Assembly (NCBI GenBank): GCA_937920085.1
Contig: CALETE010000081.1
Span: 1 to 64,000 of the forward strand
Length of the DNA: 64,000 nt
Reading direction: 5' to 3'
Origin: an uncultured Alphaproteobacteria bacterium
GTDB taxonomy: Bacteria; Pseudomonadota; Alphaproteobacteria; Caulobacterales; Caulobacteraceae
Below, one piece after another: positions 19,019 to 28,510 of the stretch. Each line of letters starts with the position of its first letter. Position 1 is the stretch's first letter. Below the pieces are notes generated by a model that was given only the letters and a program-made list of their open reading frames with translations, was not told the origin of the DNA and did no database searches. A program made the position numbers and the translations under genes.

Positions 19019-19909
19019 TTATTTTCCGCGGATATCCACAAAGGGAACTGAGCCGCCGGTCACAGTCGGAAGTTTGCCGTCCCATTTTTCGATGGCGCGA
19101 AGCTGCACAACTTCGGGATTGCTGGCAATGGATTGGGCAAGAAGGCGATTGGCCTCGGCCTCACCACGGGCTTCTTCCACCTTTGAGTCCGCCACGGCTT
19201 TGGCCACAGCCACCCGCGCCTGAGCCGCCACCGTGTCGGCATCAGCTTTAGTCTTGGCCTGGATGGAATCCAGGATCACCTGCGGGTAACGGATGTTGCC
19301 GATCCAATCGAGTTGCGTGATGGCGACGCCTTGGCCAGACCACTTTCGCTGTACACGGGCCAGGGCCTTTTGGATCACTTGCTGGCGCCCCCCCTTATAG
19401 AGAAATTCGACCGGGACCAGCTCGGTCTCGGCTGCGATTGCGGAGCGCACATCGTTCCGGATGGGCCCTTGGAACAGCTGGTCGAAGGACAGGCGATAGC
19501 GGGTGTATAGGACCGGAGCCGCCTGGGGATCTACCCTCAGAACGATCTGAACATCTGCAGTCATAGGCAATGCATTATTGTCACTGAAGGATATCTCTTC
19601 ATTGACGTTCGACCCGAACTGGTCGGCATCTCGAGTATAGGTGTAGGTCCTCTGGATCGCTGGATACTGAACGATACGCTCGCCAATCCCAACAATGTAC
19701 CAACGCGCCGGAAGAGGCTCCTGCTGAACTCCGGCATTGGTCCAAAGGGTCCGGATTCGCACGCCAACATTTCCGGGCTGGACAGTGGTCGAACAATTCG
19801 TGAGCACGAGGAGCGCGACAAAGAGCACGGCAAACAGGGCAAGCCCTGTCAGAACCCTACGTGGCGCAAGTGGGGGGAGCCTGAAGTCGACGGGTGAGTT
19901 TCCTACCAT
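19019..19909 (-). CDS. SPFH/prohibitin-domain membrane protein
   Basis: A stomatin/prohibitin-like protein that assembles into membrane scaffolds. A cytoplasmic N terminus of about 18 residues precedes one membrane helix (VLTGLALFAVLFVALLVL). The SPFH domain follows (VQPGNVGVRIRTLW through about residue 210), then a charged, Ala-rich coiled coil (VAKAVADSKVEEARGEAEAN). A Cys after the helix (LVLTNCS) resembles a lipobox, but Asn before Cys makes lipidation doubtful. At 296 residues it is of usual length. Partner proteases or chaperones are not adjacent. Confidence 0.8.
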   Translation of the reverse strand: MVGNSPVDFRLPPLAPRRVLTGLALFAVLFVALLVLTNCSTTVQPGNVGVRIRTLWTNAGVQQEPLPARWYIVGIGERIVQYPAIQRTYTYTRDADQFGSNVNEEISFSDNNALPMTADVQIVLRVDPQAAPVLYTRYRLSFDQLFQGPIRNDVRSAIAAETELVPVEFLYKGGRQQVIQKALARVQRKWSGQGVAITQLDWIGNIRYPQVILDSIQAKTKADADTVAAQARVAVAKAVADSKVEEARGEAEANRLLAQSIASNPEVVQLRAIEKWDGKLPTVTGGSVPFVDIRGK

Positions 19910-19950
19910 ATGGATTAACTATCGTGAATCGCCGGGGCGCGGCAAATCAC

Positions 19951-20682
19951 TCATTCTGGCAGAACATCAAGGCCCAAGGCCGTGAGCAAACGGTACTGCT
20001 GATCTACACTCACCCTTGCATCGGCATAGCTACCAAGGGCCGCCAAGTTCATGCCGCTGATCTCTGCGCCACGCAGGTCCGACCGGGCCAGCCTGGCGCC
20101 CATGGTCAGGGCCTGGAACAGGTCGACGCTTCGCAGATCAGCACCCTCAAGGTTCGCACCCGTCAGATCAGCCTCCCTCAGGCTTGAGCCCGCGAATTCG
20201 CCTTCCGGCAGGGCCAGGTCCGTAAGGTCCGCAAGTTCGAGGTTACAAGCCTTGAAACGCCCGGAGGTCCGGACAAGGGTGCGTCCGAAGGCCCGACCAA
20301 AGTCCGCCTTGAGGAACACGGCACCGCGAAGATTGCAGGTATCGAATTCGAGCCCATAGGCTTCGATCCGGTCAAACTTCCCGAAGGACAGATCGCAGCG
20401 GGTGAACCGCGCCATATCCATGCGGCTGAAGGCGAACTGGCACCCTGTCTGCTGGGCAGAGAGGGTGCACTCTTCAAACACAGTTTCACGGAGATCAGCA
20501 TGGGCGAAGCGGCACCTGGTAAAGATCGACCCTGTGAACCTCGTCCCCTCCAGAACCGTGTTGGACAGGATGAGGTCGCTAAACCGGCAGTCGGTGAAGA
20601 CGCAATCGGTCAGATCAAGGTCGGTGAAGTCGACCTGGGAAAGATCGATCCCGGAATAAGCCTGTCCCGACCTGATCTGCAT
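19951..20682 (-). CDS. Pentapeptide-repeat protein
   Basis: Nearly the whole 243-residue chain is built of A(D/N)LXX-type pentapeptides (for example DFTDLDLTDCVFTDCRFSDL and GANLEGADLRSVDL), which fold as a right-handed quadrilateral beta-helix. Qnr/MfpA members of this fold mimic DNA and bind gyrase; others have no known role. Break positions around residues 110-130 (ADFGRAFGRTLVRTSGRF) could be a loop. It ends close to the SPFH gene in the same direction and lies just downstream of thiC with a 9-base gap, so it may be co-transcribed with thiC. Confidence 0.85.
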   Translation of the reverse strand: MQIRSGQAYSGIDLSQVDFTDLDLTDCVFTDCRFSDLILSNTVLEGTRFTGSIFTRCRFAHADLRETVFEECTLSAQQTGCQFAFSRMDMARFTRCDLSFGKFDRIEAYGLEFDTCNLRGAVFLKADFGRAFGRTLVRTSGRFKACNLELADLTDLALPEGEFAGSSLREADLTGANLEGADLRSVDLFQALTMGARLARSDLRGAEISGMNLAALGSYADARVSVDQQYRLLTALGLDVLPE

Positions 20683-20691
20683 ATGACCTGA

Positions 20692-22518
20692 TCAGCCCTC
20701 AGTTTTGATATAGATTTCGCCGCCTTCGGCCCTGAATTTCTCGGCCATTTCCGCCATGCCGCTGACGGCCACATCATTCTGCTTGGCAGCGGAGTCGCGA
20801 ATTTCCTGGCTGATCTTCATGGAACAGAATTTGGGGCCGCACATGGAGCAGAAGTGGGCCGTCTTGAACGCTTCCTTGGGCAGGCTCTCGTCGTGGTATT
20901 CCCGGGCAGTTTCCGGATCGAGGCCCAGATTGAACTGATCTTCCCAGCGGAACTCGAACCGGGCGCGGCTCAGCGCATCATCCCAGGTCCGGGCACCCGG
21001 ATGACCCTTGGCCAGATCCGCGGCGTGGGCTGCAATCTTGTAGGTGATCACACCCTGCTTCACGTCCTCCCGGTCGGGCAGGCCCAGGTGTTCCTTGGGG
21101 GTCACATAGCAAAGCATGGCGCAGCCGAACCACCCGATCATGGCCGCGCCAATCCCGCTGGTGATGTGATCATAGCCAGGGGCGATATCCGTGGTCAGCG
21201 GGCCTAAGGTGTAGAAGGGTGCTTCACCGCAAGCCTTAAGCTGCTTGTCCATATTGGCCTTGATCTTGTGCATGGGCACGTGGCCTGGCCCTTCGATCAT
21301 GGTCTGGACGCCGTGTTTCCAGGCAACCTGGGTCAGCTCGCCCAGGGTCTCCAGTTCGGCGAATTGCGCGGCATCATTGGCATCAGCGATCGACCCCGGT
21401 CGCAGACCGTCACCCAAGCTGAAGGAGACGTCGTAAGCGCGCATGATTTCGCAAATGTCTTCAAAGTGTTCGTAGAGAAAGTTCTCCTTGTGATGAGCCA
21501 GGCACCACTTGGCCATGATCGACCCACCCCGGGAGACAATGCCGGTAACGCGCTTCGCTGTCAGGGGCACATAGGCCAGCCGCACACCCGCATGAATGGT
21601 GAAATAGTCGACCCCCTGCTCGGCCTGCTCGATCAGGGTGTCACGGAACACCTCCCAGTTCAGGTCCTCAGCAACGCCATCGACTTTTTCAAGGGCCTGA
21701 TAGATTGGCACGGTACCAATCGGCACCGGGCTGTTGCGAATGATCCAGTCGCGGATGTTGTGGATGTTGCGCCCCGTAGACAGGTCCATGACTGTGTCGG
21801 CGCCCCAGCGGGTCGCCCAGACCATCTTGTCTACCTCGTCCGAGATGGTGGAGAGAACGGCTGAGTTGCCGATATTGGCATTGATCTTCACCAGGAAGTT
21901 CCGGCCGATGATCATCGGCTCCAGCTCTGTGTGATTGACATTGGCTGGAATGATCGCCCGACCGCGAGCGATCTCGTCGCGAACGAATTCAGGGGTTACA
22001 AAATCAGGCACCTCGGCTCCGAAATCCTCGCCATCGCGGATGAAGGCGTCAGTCGCCTTGCGACGCAGGTTCTCGCGGATGGCAACGAATTCCATTTCCG
22101 GTGTGATGATGCCGCGCCGGGCATAGTCGAGCTGGGTAACAGACGCCCCACCCCTGGCACGATAAATCCGCCGGGGCGCGTCGAACTGGGGTGCCAGGTG
22201 CTTGCCGGTAGCACCGCCATTGTCTTCCGGCTTCACTTGCCGAGGATTTTCAACCACCTCTACATCGCTGCGGGACACCACCCAGGGCTCGCGAGTGCGC
22301 GATAGGCCCTTGTGTATGTCGATCACTGCGGTGGGATCAGTATAAGGGCCTGAAGGGTCATAGATGGTCACCGGTGGCTCATTGGCCGAGGGGTGTACAG
22401 CGACTTCGCGAAAGGGCACGCGGATATCAGGCCACAGGACGCCAGGCTCATAGACCTTGCGTGAACCAGGGCGCTCGCCCGTGGGGATGGCGTTGGCGAC
22501 GGGGGTCTGAATGTTCAC
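20692..22518 (-). CDS. thiC: Phosphomethylpyrimidine synthase ThiC
   Basis: A radical-SAM enzyme converting aminoimidazole ribotide to the hydroxymethylpyrimidine phosphate of thiamine. Core motifs include NIGNSAVLSTISDEVDKM, TIHAGVRLAY, SLGDGLRPGSIADAND, EGPGHVPMHKI and the 4Fe-4S ligands CSMCGPKFC near the C terminus. I chose the GTG at 22518, which has AGGAGT seven bases upstream and gives 608 residues. Frames open further upstream run into the riboswitch. Expression should be controlled by the TPP riboswitch at 22566-22662. Confidence 0.95.
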   Translation of the reverse strand: MNIQTPVANAIPTGERPGSRKVYEPGVLWPDIRVPFREVAVHPSANEPPVTIYDPSGPYTDPTAVIDIHKGLSRTREPWVVSRSDVEVVENPRQVKPEDNGGATGKHLAPQFDAPRRIYRARGGASVTQLDYARRGIITPEMEFVAIRENLRRKATDAFIRDGEDFGAEVPDFVTPEFVRDEIARGRAIIPANVNHTELEPMIIGRNFLVKINANIGNSAVLSTISDEVDKMVWATRWGADTVMDLSTGRNIHNIRDWIIRNSPVPIGTVPIYQALEKVDGVAEDLNWEVFRDTLIEQAEQGVDYFTIHAGVRLAYVPLTAKRVTGIVSRGGSIMAKWCLAHHKENFLYEHFEDICEIMRAYDVSFSLGDGLRPGSIADANDAAQFAELETLGELTQVAWKHGVQTMIEGPGHVPMHKIKANMDKQLKACGEAPFYTLGPLTTDIAPGYDHITSGIGAAMIGWFGCAMLCYVTPKEHLGLPDREDVKQGVITYKIAAHAADLAKGHPGARTWDDALSRARFEFRWEDQFNLGLDPETAREYHDESLPKEAFKTAHFCSMCGPKFCSMKISQEIRDSAAKQNDVAVSGMAEMAEKFRAEGGEIYIKTEG

Positions 22519-22565
22519 GGCGCGACTCCTAAAGTAGGCGGCCATGCGCAATGGGGCGGTCCGTG

Positions 22566-22662
22566 CGAACGGTCCGTTCCCTTCGCCGGCATGACCCGGA
22601 TCAGGTTCTACGGGTCGCGGGCTCACCCGCCTCTCAGCCGCTTAAGCGCGGCCCCCCGAGGA
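22566..22662 (-). promoter_or_regulatory. TPP (THI-box) riboswitch upstream of thiC
   Basis: On the minus strand the segment has the conserved THI-box blocks in order: GGGGGGCCGCG, GCGGCTGAGAGG (the CUGAGA pyrimidine-binding loop), GACCCGTAGAACCTGATC, and GGGTCATGCCGGCGAAGGGA. These are the pyrimidine- and pyrophosphate-sensor helices of the TPP aptamer. It lies about 50 bases upstream of the thiC start. A CGGACCG repeat with imperfect pairing at 22554-22575 could be part of the expression platform. TPP binding is expected to lower thiC expression. Confidence 0.93.
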
Positions 22663-22712
22663 CACGATGAACCTAGGCTTGATCGCGCCTCAGGGGAAGC
22701 CTTAACCCAGAG

Positions 22713-24677
22713 CTAGATCGCCAGCTGGCCGCCCAACTCCACGACACGTCCAGCAGGGATGTGGAAGAAGTCAGTGGGATTGGCCGCATTGCGGGTCATC
22801 CAGATGAAGGCATTGTTCAGTAGCCTAGGCAGGCGAGAAGTGGCGCTGGGTACGATGGATCTGCGCCCAAGGAAAAAGGAGGTCGACATAATGTCGAAGG
22901 AGATGCCCTTCTTGCGCAGGTCCGCTAGGGCCTTGGGAACATTGGGCGTTTCCATAAAGCCATAGGTCAGAGAAATCCGGCTGAAATCGTCTGACAACTT
23001 CTGAATCGAGGCACGCTCGAACTCTGAAACCCGGGGGACATCTGCTGTGCGGATGCTTACGATCAGGTTGTTCTTATGGAGGACGCGGTTGTGCTTGAGG
23101 TTATGTAGCAAGGCCGCTGGGGTCAGGTCAGGATCCGATGTCAGGAAGACGGCCGTGCCCTCAGCACGATAGGCCGAGGAGTCGGCGAAAACCGGGACCA
23201 TGTCCTCAAGAGGCACACTTTCCGCAGCTACCTTTTCGCTGATCAGCTCAGTTCCTCGAACCCAGGTCGCCATGAGAATGAAAACGGCACCACCCAGTAT
23301 TAGTGGTACGAAACCGCCAGAGAGGATTTTCAGCCCATTGGCCCCCAGGAAGACCATGTCGATGGCAAAGAGCGGACCGATCAGTATCAGGGCCTGCCAC
23401 AAGGCCCACTTCCAACGCCGACGCACGACAATGAAGGCCAGGGAGGTGGTGACTGCCATGGTCCCCGTCACAGCCAAACCATAGGCATGGGCCAGGTCCG
23501 ACGAGGTCTTAAAGACTGCGATCAGCAGGATCACGCCTACGCACAGCATCAGATTGATCTGCGGCATGTAGATTTCGCCAGCCTGGGTCGGCGAGGTCCG
23601 TAGGACCGTCATACGCGGTAGCAGACCCAGTTGAATGGCTTGGCTGGTCAGGGAGAAGGCACCGGTAATCACGGCTTGGGCTGCGATTATGGTAGCGGCA
23701 GTCGCCAAGACCACGAGGGGCGCGCGATAGGCCTCTGGCGCCATGAGGAAGAACCAATCACCGTTTTGCACAGCGCGGCCATGGGCCTCGGTGATCAAGT
23801 GCAGGACAAAGGCACCTTGGCCCAAATAGTTGAGCATAAGCGCCGGCAGGACAAAACCGACCCATGAGGCTTGGATCGGCCAGCGGCCGAAATGTCCCAT
23901 GTCTGCATAAAGCGCCTCTGCACCCGTCACAGTTAGGAAAACAGACCCCAGCACAAAAAGACCCGCGACACCGTGATGGGCCAGGAACCGAACTGCATGA
24001 TCAGGATTAAGAGCTCCGGCGACAGCCGGTGCGTGCACGATATGAGTCACCCCAAGTAGGGCGATGACCATGAACCAGACGACGCAAATAGGACCGAAGT
24101 AGCGGCCCATGCCTGAGGTACCCTTGGACTGGACAGCAAACAGCACCACCAGAATGGTTAAGCTGGACACCAGGACGACGGGCAGTGTCACACCCGCCGA
24201 AATCGAAGGAATGCTCCTCAGGCCCTCAATCGCAGAGAGGACCGACATGGCGGGGGTAATGATCGCATCGCCGTAGAATAGGGAGGCACCAGCGCAGGCC
24301 AGGAAGAAGATCAGCGGGGTGCGTCGGCCGACGGCACTCTGGGCCAAAGCCGCTAGTGACAGGACGCCGCCCTCGCCGCGGTTATCGGCCCGCATCAAGA
24401 AGAAAACATACTTAACCGTCACCACCAAAAAGAGCGCCCAAAGCGCCAAAGATGTGACTCCCATGACCGAACCGACCGTCATTCTGGCCTCGCCGGTCTG
24501 TGCCAAGGCCTCGCGGAAGGCGTAGAGGGGGCTCGTTCCGATATCACCAAAGACCACGCCAACACTGCCCAAGGCCAGAGTCCAGAAGCGCGCGTCGCCC
24601 TTATGGGCGGACGTGGAGGGATCGGAGGAAGGCGATTGAGCTTTTGCGGACGTGGCGAGATTGTTCTCACCCGTCAT
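22713..24677 (-). CDS. kup: Low-affinity potassium uptake protein Kup
   Basis: An inner-membrane K+/H+ symporter with about 12 hydrophobic helices. The family signature GVVFGDIGTSPLYAFREAL is near residue 40, with FYGDAIITPAMSVLSAIEGL in the third helix region. The hydrophilic C-terminal domain follows from about residue 480. The start at 24677 is preceded by AAGGAG; it gives 654 residues, whereas an upstream in-frame ATG would add 20 residues not typical of the family. It is transcribed alone on the minus strand. Confidence 0.93.
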   Translation of the reverse strand: MTGENNLATSAKAQSPSSDPSTSAHKGDARFWTLALGSVGVVFGDIGTSPLYAFREALAQTGEARMTVGSVMGVTSLALWALFLVVTVKYVFFLMRADNRGEGGVLSLAALAQSAVGRRTPLIFFLACAGASLFYGDAIITPAMSVLSAIEGLRSIPSISAGVTLPVVLVSSLTILVVLFAVQSKGTSGMGRYFGPICVVWFMVIALLGVTHIVHAPAVAGALNPDHAVRFLAHHGVAGLFVLGSVFLTVTGAEALYADMGHFGRWPIQASWVGFVLPALMLNYLGQGAFVLHLITEAHGRAVQNGDWFFLMAPEAYRAPLVVLATAATIIAAQAVITGAFSLTSQAIQLGLLPRMTVLRTSPTQAGEIYMPQINLMLCVGVILLIAVFKTSSDLAHAYGLAVTGTMAVTTSLAFIVVRRRWKWALWQALILIGPLFAIDMVFLGANGLKILSGGFVPLILGGAVFILMATWVRGTELISEKVAAESVPLEDMVPVFADSSAYRAEGTAVFLTSDPDLTPAALLHNLKHNRVLHKNNLIVSIRTADVPRVSEFERASIQKLSDDFSRISLTYGFMETPNVPKALADLRKKGISFDIMSTSFFLGRRSIVPSATSRLPRLLNNAFIWMTRNAANPTDFFHIPAGRVVELGGQLAI

Positions 24678-24849
24678 GAAGAAAGCGCTCCTTGAGTCCC
24701 GAAGAGCCGTCCCTCCGGAAAACATGTTGCAGCGCAATACGCCTAAGTTTCACCTGTGCAAAGGGACATTTTCGAACCTTCTGGACCATGCCGAAATTTG
24801 GTCCATATTCTGGATTTAGTGTTCCGATACACCTTCGCAGGAGACGACT

Positions 24850-25215
24850 ATGAAACCTCCAATTCTGAGCCTTATCGCCGCGACCGCCCTGTCCGCTTTC
24901 GCCACAACGGCTTCAGCAGACTGCTTCAGACTGAGTGACATCAACTCGCATTCTATCGGGGACAATAAGACCATGTACCTCGCCGTCGGTCGCCATGATG
25001 TTTATAAGGTGTCCATGAAGGGGTCCTGCCTGGCCGGAGCCATGAGCAGCGATCCGATCATTACCGAAAGCTTTGGCGGGGGTCCGATCTGTCGGCCTAT
25101 TGATCTGAATTTGAAGATTGCGACTGGGGTGGGTGCAAGCGCCTGTATTGTCGATAAAATCGAGAAACTGACAGCAGAACAGATCGCAGCCATCCCGAAA
25201 AAGCAGCGCCCCTAG
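24850..25215 (+). CDS. Exported DUF6491-like protein
   Basis: A 121-residue secreted protein with a signal peptide (MKPPILSLIAATALSAFATT, cleavage near ASADC). The mature form has Cys-Phe at its start and a short domain with two further conserved Cys (GGPICRPID and GASACIVDKIEKLT), suggesting disulfides. The pattern (CFRLSDI, TMYLAVGRHDVYKV, KLTAEQ) resembles DUF6491 proteins, common in Caulobacterales and Sphingomonadales and of unknown role. The domain name is my recollection and untested. AGGAG lies about 8 bases before the start. Confidence 0.7.
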   Translation: MKPPILSLIAATALSAFATTASADCFRLSDINSHSIGDNKTMYLAVGRHDVYKVSMKGSCLAGAMSSDPIITESFGGGPICRPIDLNLKIATGVGASACIVDKIEKLTAEQIAAIPKKQRP

Positions 25216-25276
25216 GGATGGTTGTCTGGGCGAGGGCTCGGGTCCTGTGTTAGGCCGATCCTGACAGGAGTTCCCC

Positions 25277-26281
25277 ATGCATCTCGCCCGCTTTCCCCGC
25301 GCCCGCTTCGCCCACTTACCGACACCGCTGGAACCCATGCCCCGGTTGAGCGCAGCCCTGGGCGGTCCAAGCCTGTGGGTTAAGCGGGACGACTGCACGG
25401 GTCTGGCCGGCGGCGGCAATAAGACCCGCAAGCTTGAATTCCTTATGGGTGAGGCCCTGGCCCAGGGTGCTGACACCCTTGTGACGCAAGGGGCCGTGCA
25501 GTCCAACCATGTCCGCCAGACCGCTGCGGCTGCGGCGCGCTATGGCATGGCCTGCGAGATCATCCTGGAAGAGCGAGTTGCTACCAATGCGCCAGATTAT
25601 AAAGAGTCCGGCAATGTTCTGCTGGACCGGCTGATGGACGGCAAGCTGCGCCATGTGCCCGCAGGATCGGACATGAATGCCGCTCTCGAAACCGTAGCAG
25701 AGGAAGTCAGTGCCCGCGGCGGAAAGCCCTATGTCATTCCCGGCGGCGGCTCCAACGCGATCGGTGCCCTGGGCTATGTGGACTGCGCCATCGAGTTGGT
25801 GAACCAGGCCAATGCTCAAGGGTTGGTCATTGATCGGATCGTCACTGCGACCGGCAGTGCTGGCACCCATGCCGGGCTGGTGGCGGGATTGGCCCTGGTG
25901 GGTGCAGACATCCCGATCCTCGGCATCGGGGTCCGTGCGCCGAAGGAAACCCAGGAGGCCAATGTTCACAAGCTGGCCGTGGCAACCGCCGAGCTTCTGG
26001 GCCACGGCGACCGGGTCACTCGAGATATGACTGTGGCCAATTGCGACTATGTGGGTGCGGGCTATGGCCTGGTGGACGATGCCGTCATTGACGCCCTGAA
26101 ACTCGCTGCCCGGACCGAGGCCCTGCTGCTGGATCCTGTCTATACCGGCAAGGCCATGAAGGGCCTGATCGACCTGTGCAAAAAGGGCCACTTCAAAGAC
26201 GAGACTGTGGTCTTTCTTCATACCGGGGGTGCCCAGGGGCTGTCAGGCTATGCAACCGTTCTGGAAGGACATCTGGCATGA
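25277..26281 (+). CDS. dcyD: D-cysteine desulfhydrase (PLP-dependent, ACC-deaminase family)
   Basis: A PLP enzyme that degrades D-cysteine to pyruvate, ammonia and sulfide, or acts on a related D-amino acid. The PLP lysine lies in GGGNKTRKLEFL near residue 53, and QGAVQSNHVRQTAAAAARYG is the phosphate/substrate segment of the ACC deaminase/D-cysteine desulfhydrase fold. TATGSAGTHAGLVAGL is the PLP phosphate-binding loop. At 334 residues it is full length, with AGGAG eight bases upstream. The next gene, a racemase, overlaps its stop (ATGA). Confidence 0.88.
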   Translation: MHLARFPRARFAHLPTPLEPMPRLSAALGGPSLWVKRDDCTGLAGGGNKTRKLEFLMGEALAQGADTLVTQGAVQSNHVRQTAAAAARYGMACEIILEERVATNAPDYKESGNVLLDRLMDGKLRHVPAGSDMNAALETVAEEVSARGGKPYVIPGGGSNAIGALGYVDCAIELVNQANAQGLVIDRIVTATGSAGTHAGLVAGLALVGADIPILGIGVRAPKETQEANVHKLAVATAELLGHGDRVTRDMTVANCDYVGAGYGLVDDAVIDALKLAARTEALLLDPVYTGKAMKGLIDLCKKGHFKDETVVFLHTGGAQGLSGYATVLEGHLA

Positions 26282-26973
26282 GCAAGGTGCTTGGCGTTCT
26301 AGGGGGCATGGGCCCTGCGGCGACCCTCGATTTCCTGACCAAGATCCAGGCCTTCACACCCGCCAAGAAGGATCAGGATCACATTCGGGTCCTTGTGGAC
26401 ATCAATCCCCAGGTGCCAGATCGCAATGATCCCTTCGCCAAACCTGGCCCCGTCCTAGCAGAAATGGCGGGGGCTCTGCGCGGTGCAGGGGCTGATCTCC
26501 TGGCCATCGCCTGCAATACCGCCCACGTCCATGCGGGACTTATCAGCCGCTCATCTGGCCTGCCCTTAATTGACATGATCGCCACCAGCGCCCGGGCGGC
26601 GCGAGATACCGGGGCCCGCCGTGCTGGGGTGCTCGGAACCAAGGATGCGGTCAAACTCTATCACGAATATTTGGCAGCCCAGGGCATGGGTCTGGTTACC
26701 CTACCCCCCGAGGCCCAGACGGGGTTCATGACCCTGCTGAACATGATCAAGGCCGGGGATCGCAGCGCCGGCGTCCGCCAGGGCATGGCTGACCTAGCTC
26801 AGATTCTGGTCAGCGAAGGTGCGGAGGCCATCATCGCTGGCTGTACTGAGGTTCCCCTGGTTCTGACGCCCAGTGAGGTTTCCGTGCCCCTGTTAGACGC
26901 CAGCGAGCTGCTGGCCCGCCGCTGCGTCAATGTCTGTCTTGGCCTGGAGCCCGTGCCCGTTCTTGAAGGCTAA
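26278..26973 (+). CDS. Aspartate/glutamate racemase family protein
   Basis: A cofactor-independent amino-acid racemase that uses two cysteines. Both are present: AIACNTAHVHAG around residue 82 and IIAGCTEVPLVL around residue 187. The N terminus LGVLGGMGPAATLDFL is the family signature. The 231 residues match the family. ATG 26278 overlaps the stop of the D-cysteine desulfhydrase, so the pair probably acts in one D-amino-acid route. Whether the substrate is Asp, Glu or another amino acid is not determinable. Confidence 0.88.
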   Translation: MSKVLGVLGGMGPAATLDFLTKIQAFTPAKKDQDHIRVLVDINPQVPDRNDPFAKPGPVLAEMAGALRGAGADLLAIACNTAHVHAGLISRSSGLPLIDMIATSARAARDTGARRAGVLGTKDAVKLYHEYLAAQGMGLVTLPPEAQTGFMTLLNMIKAGDRSAGVRQGMADLAQILVSEGAEAIIAGCTEVPLVLTPSEVSVPLLDASELLARRCVNVCLGLEPVPVLEG

Positions 26974-27830
26974 AGCTCTGATGCCTTGAAGGTATTGCAG
27001 GACGCAGGGTCGCCAGACTGAACGCCCGCCCTGAACCACCGCATGCGCTGGGCGCTGGTACCGTGGGTGAAGGCATCGGGAACCACCTGACCTTGGGTCT
27101 GCTTTTGCAGAGTGTCGTCGCCGACCGCTGAGGCCGCCCTCAGACCATCCTCCACATCCTTGGGATCAAGGGCGACCCGACCACCCGACACCTCTGCGGC
27201 ATGGGCCACCCAGACCCCGGCGAAACAGTCTGCCTGAAGCTCAAGTCGCACAGAACCAGACTGAGCGCCTCGGGTTCCTAGGCGCCGGGACAGTTCCGAC
27301 GCCCCGGTCAATTGCTGGACATGATGGCCAATTTCGTGGGCGAGGACATAGGCGCGCGCGGCCTCGCCCCCAGCCCCAAACCGCCCCTCCAGCTCCTGCC
27401 AAAAGCTCAGGTCGAGATAGACCTTTTGATCCTGCGGGCAATAAAAGGGGCCCATGGCGCTCTGGCCGGTCCCACAGCCGGTGGGGGTAGCCTGCTGGTA
27501 GAGGACAATCCCGGCTGGCCGCTGATAGGTGCTACCCGACTGCTGGAAAATCGGGGTCCAGACATCCGTAGTCGACTGCTCGATGACGTCGACGAATTGG
27601 GCGTCCCGGTCGCCGGGGGTACCCCTGGGGCCCACCTGCTGTTCCTGAGCGGCTGTGGCCCCGTTGACCTTGTTGACCGCATTCAGGGTGTCCGACGGGC
27701 TAATGCCGAACACGAAATAGCCGATGGCCGCCAGGACAAGGCCTCCGACGCTGATGCCGCCGGCAGCTGCGGGATGAAGGCCCCGTCTGTCCTCAACATT
27801 GCCCCCGCGATCACCATCCTGCCAACGCAT
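26970..27830 (-). CDS. Neutral zinc metallopeptidase, YpfJ-like
   Basis: A membrane-anchored putative metallopeptidase. It opens with MRWQDGDRGGNVEDRRG, the conserved N terminus of this family, then has a transmembrane helix (ISVGGLVLAAIGYFVFGI). The zinc motif HEIGHHVQ lies at about residue 170, with FCPQDQ-like FYCPQDQKVYLDLSFW upstream and a downstream ELQADCFAGVW that supplies the third ligand region. The 286 residues are normal. The substrate is unknown for the family. Its end overlaps the convergent racemase by four bases. Confidence 0.88.
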   Translation of the reverse strand: MRWQDGDRGGNVEDRRGLHPAAAGGISVGGLVLAAIGYFVFGISPSDTLNAVNKVNGATAAQEQQVGPRGTPGDRDAQFVDVIEQSTTDVWTPIFQQSGSTYQRPAGIVLYQQATPTGCGTGQSAMGPFYCPQDQKVYLDLSFWQELEGRFGAGGEAARAYVLAHEIGHHVQQLTGASELSRRLGTRGAQSGSVRLELQADCFAGVWVAHAAEVSGGRVALDPKDVEDGLRAASAVGDDTLQKQTQGQVVPDAFTHGTSAQRMRWFRAGVQSGDPASCNTFKASEL

Positions 27831-27882
27831 GAGAATACCTCCTCAAGAGAGCGGCAAACATGCTGACTAAAGTGCCGAAGGT

Positions 27883-28437
27883 CTAGGGCTGGGACACGGA
27901 AAACCGGGCAAGCTCCTTTTTTGGCGGCTCCCAATCTGGGTTAATCTCAAGCGCCTTCCGATAGTCGAAATAGGCCGCCTTCAAATTATCCAGCCCCTCA
28001 TAGGCCAGGGCCCGATTGTAATAAGCCTTGGCCGGCTCATCTATGCCGAGGGTGATGGCCTTATTGATGTCGACCAGGGCTTCGGAAAACTGATGGCGAC
28101 CGACTAAGGCCGCGCCGCGGTTCACAAAGGCCTCGCCCATATCGGGAGAGAGCCGCAGCGCATCGTTGAAATCCTTTGTGGCGTCATCATACTTGGCGCG
28201 CCGAAGGCGCAGGACCCCACGATTGACGAAGGTCCCAGCGCGATCCTTGGTGTCTAGGAATTCAGTCTGCAAAGACTCCGTGCAGAGCTTTTCGTACTGC
28301 GCTTCGACCTCGCCTCGCACGGCAGCCTTGGAACAAGCCTCGGCCATGCCACCGCCAAATACCGATGAGGCCGCCAGGGCGGATTGGGGGACGAGCACCC
28401 CGAGAGCCAAGCCCACCGCCAGGAATAATCTCGACAT
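27883..28437 (-). CDS. Exported tetratricopeptide-repeat protein
   Basis: A periplasmic TPR protein of 184 residues. It has a signal peptide (MSRLFLAVGLALGVLVPQSA, ending ALA) and at least three TPR units from about residue 60: FVNRGVLRLRRAKYDDATKD, FVNRGAALVGRHQFSEALVD and YYNRALAYEGLDNLKAAYFD. These usually mediate protein contacts. I chose ATG 28437 because AGAGGA lies eight bases upstream and the signal peptide then starts cleanly; seven extra residues are possible upstream. Confidence 0.85.
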   Translation of the reverse strand: MSRLFLAVGLALGVLVPQSALAASSVFGGGMAEACSKAAVRGEVEAQYEKLCTESLQTEFLDTKDRAGTFVNRGVLRLRRAKYDDATKDFNDALRLSPDMGEAFVNRGAALVGRHQFSEALVDINKAITLGIDEPAKAYYNRALAYEGLDNLKAAYFDYRKALEINPDWEPPKKELARFSVSQP

Positions 28438-28510
28438 GACAAAATCCTCTTTAGGCATGAAACCAAAACGTGCAGCTCACAGGCTCACCCCAAACTGAGA
28501 CCCTGTCAAT

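Noticed and set aside
19790..19800. Lipoprotein signal in the SPFH protein
   Set aside because: LTNC has Asn before Cys, not allowed in normal lipoboxes, and the segment is better explained as a membrane anchor.
25316..26221. Minus-strand frame opposite the D-cysteine desulfhydrase
   Set aside because: Its composition is that of an antisense shadow; the plus-strand frame has PLP motifs.
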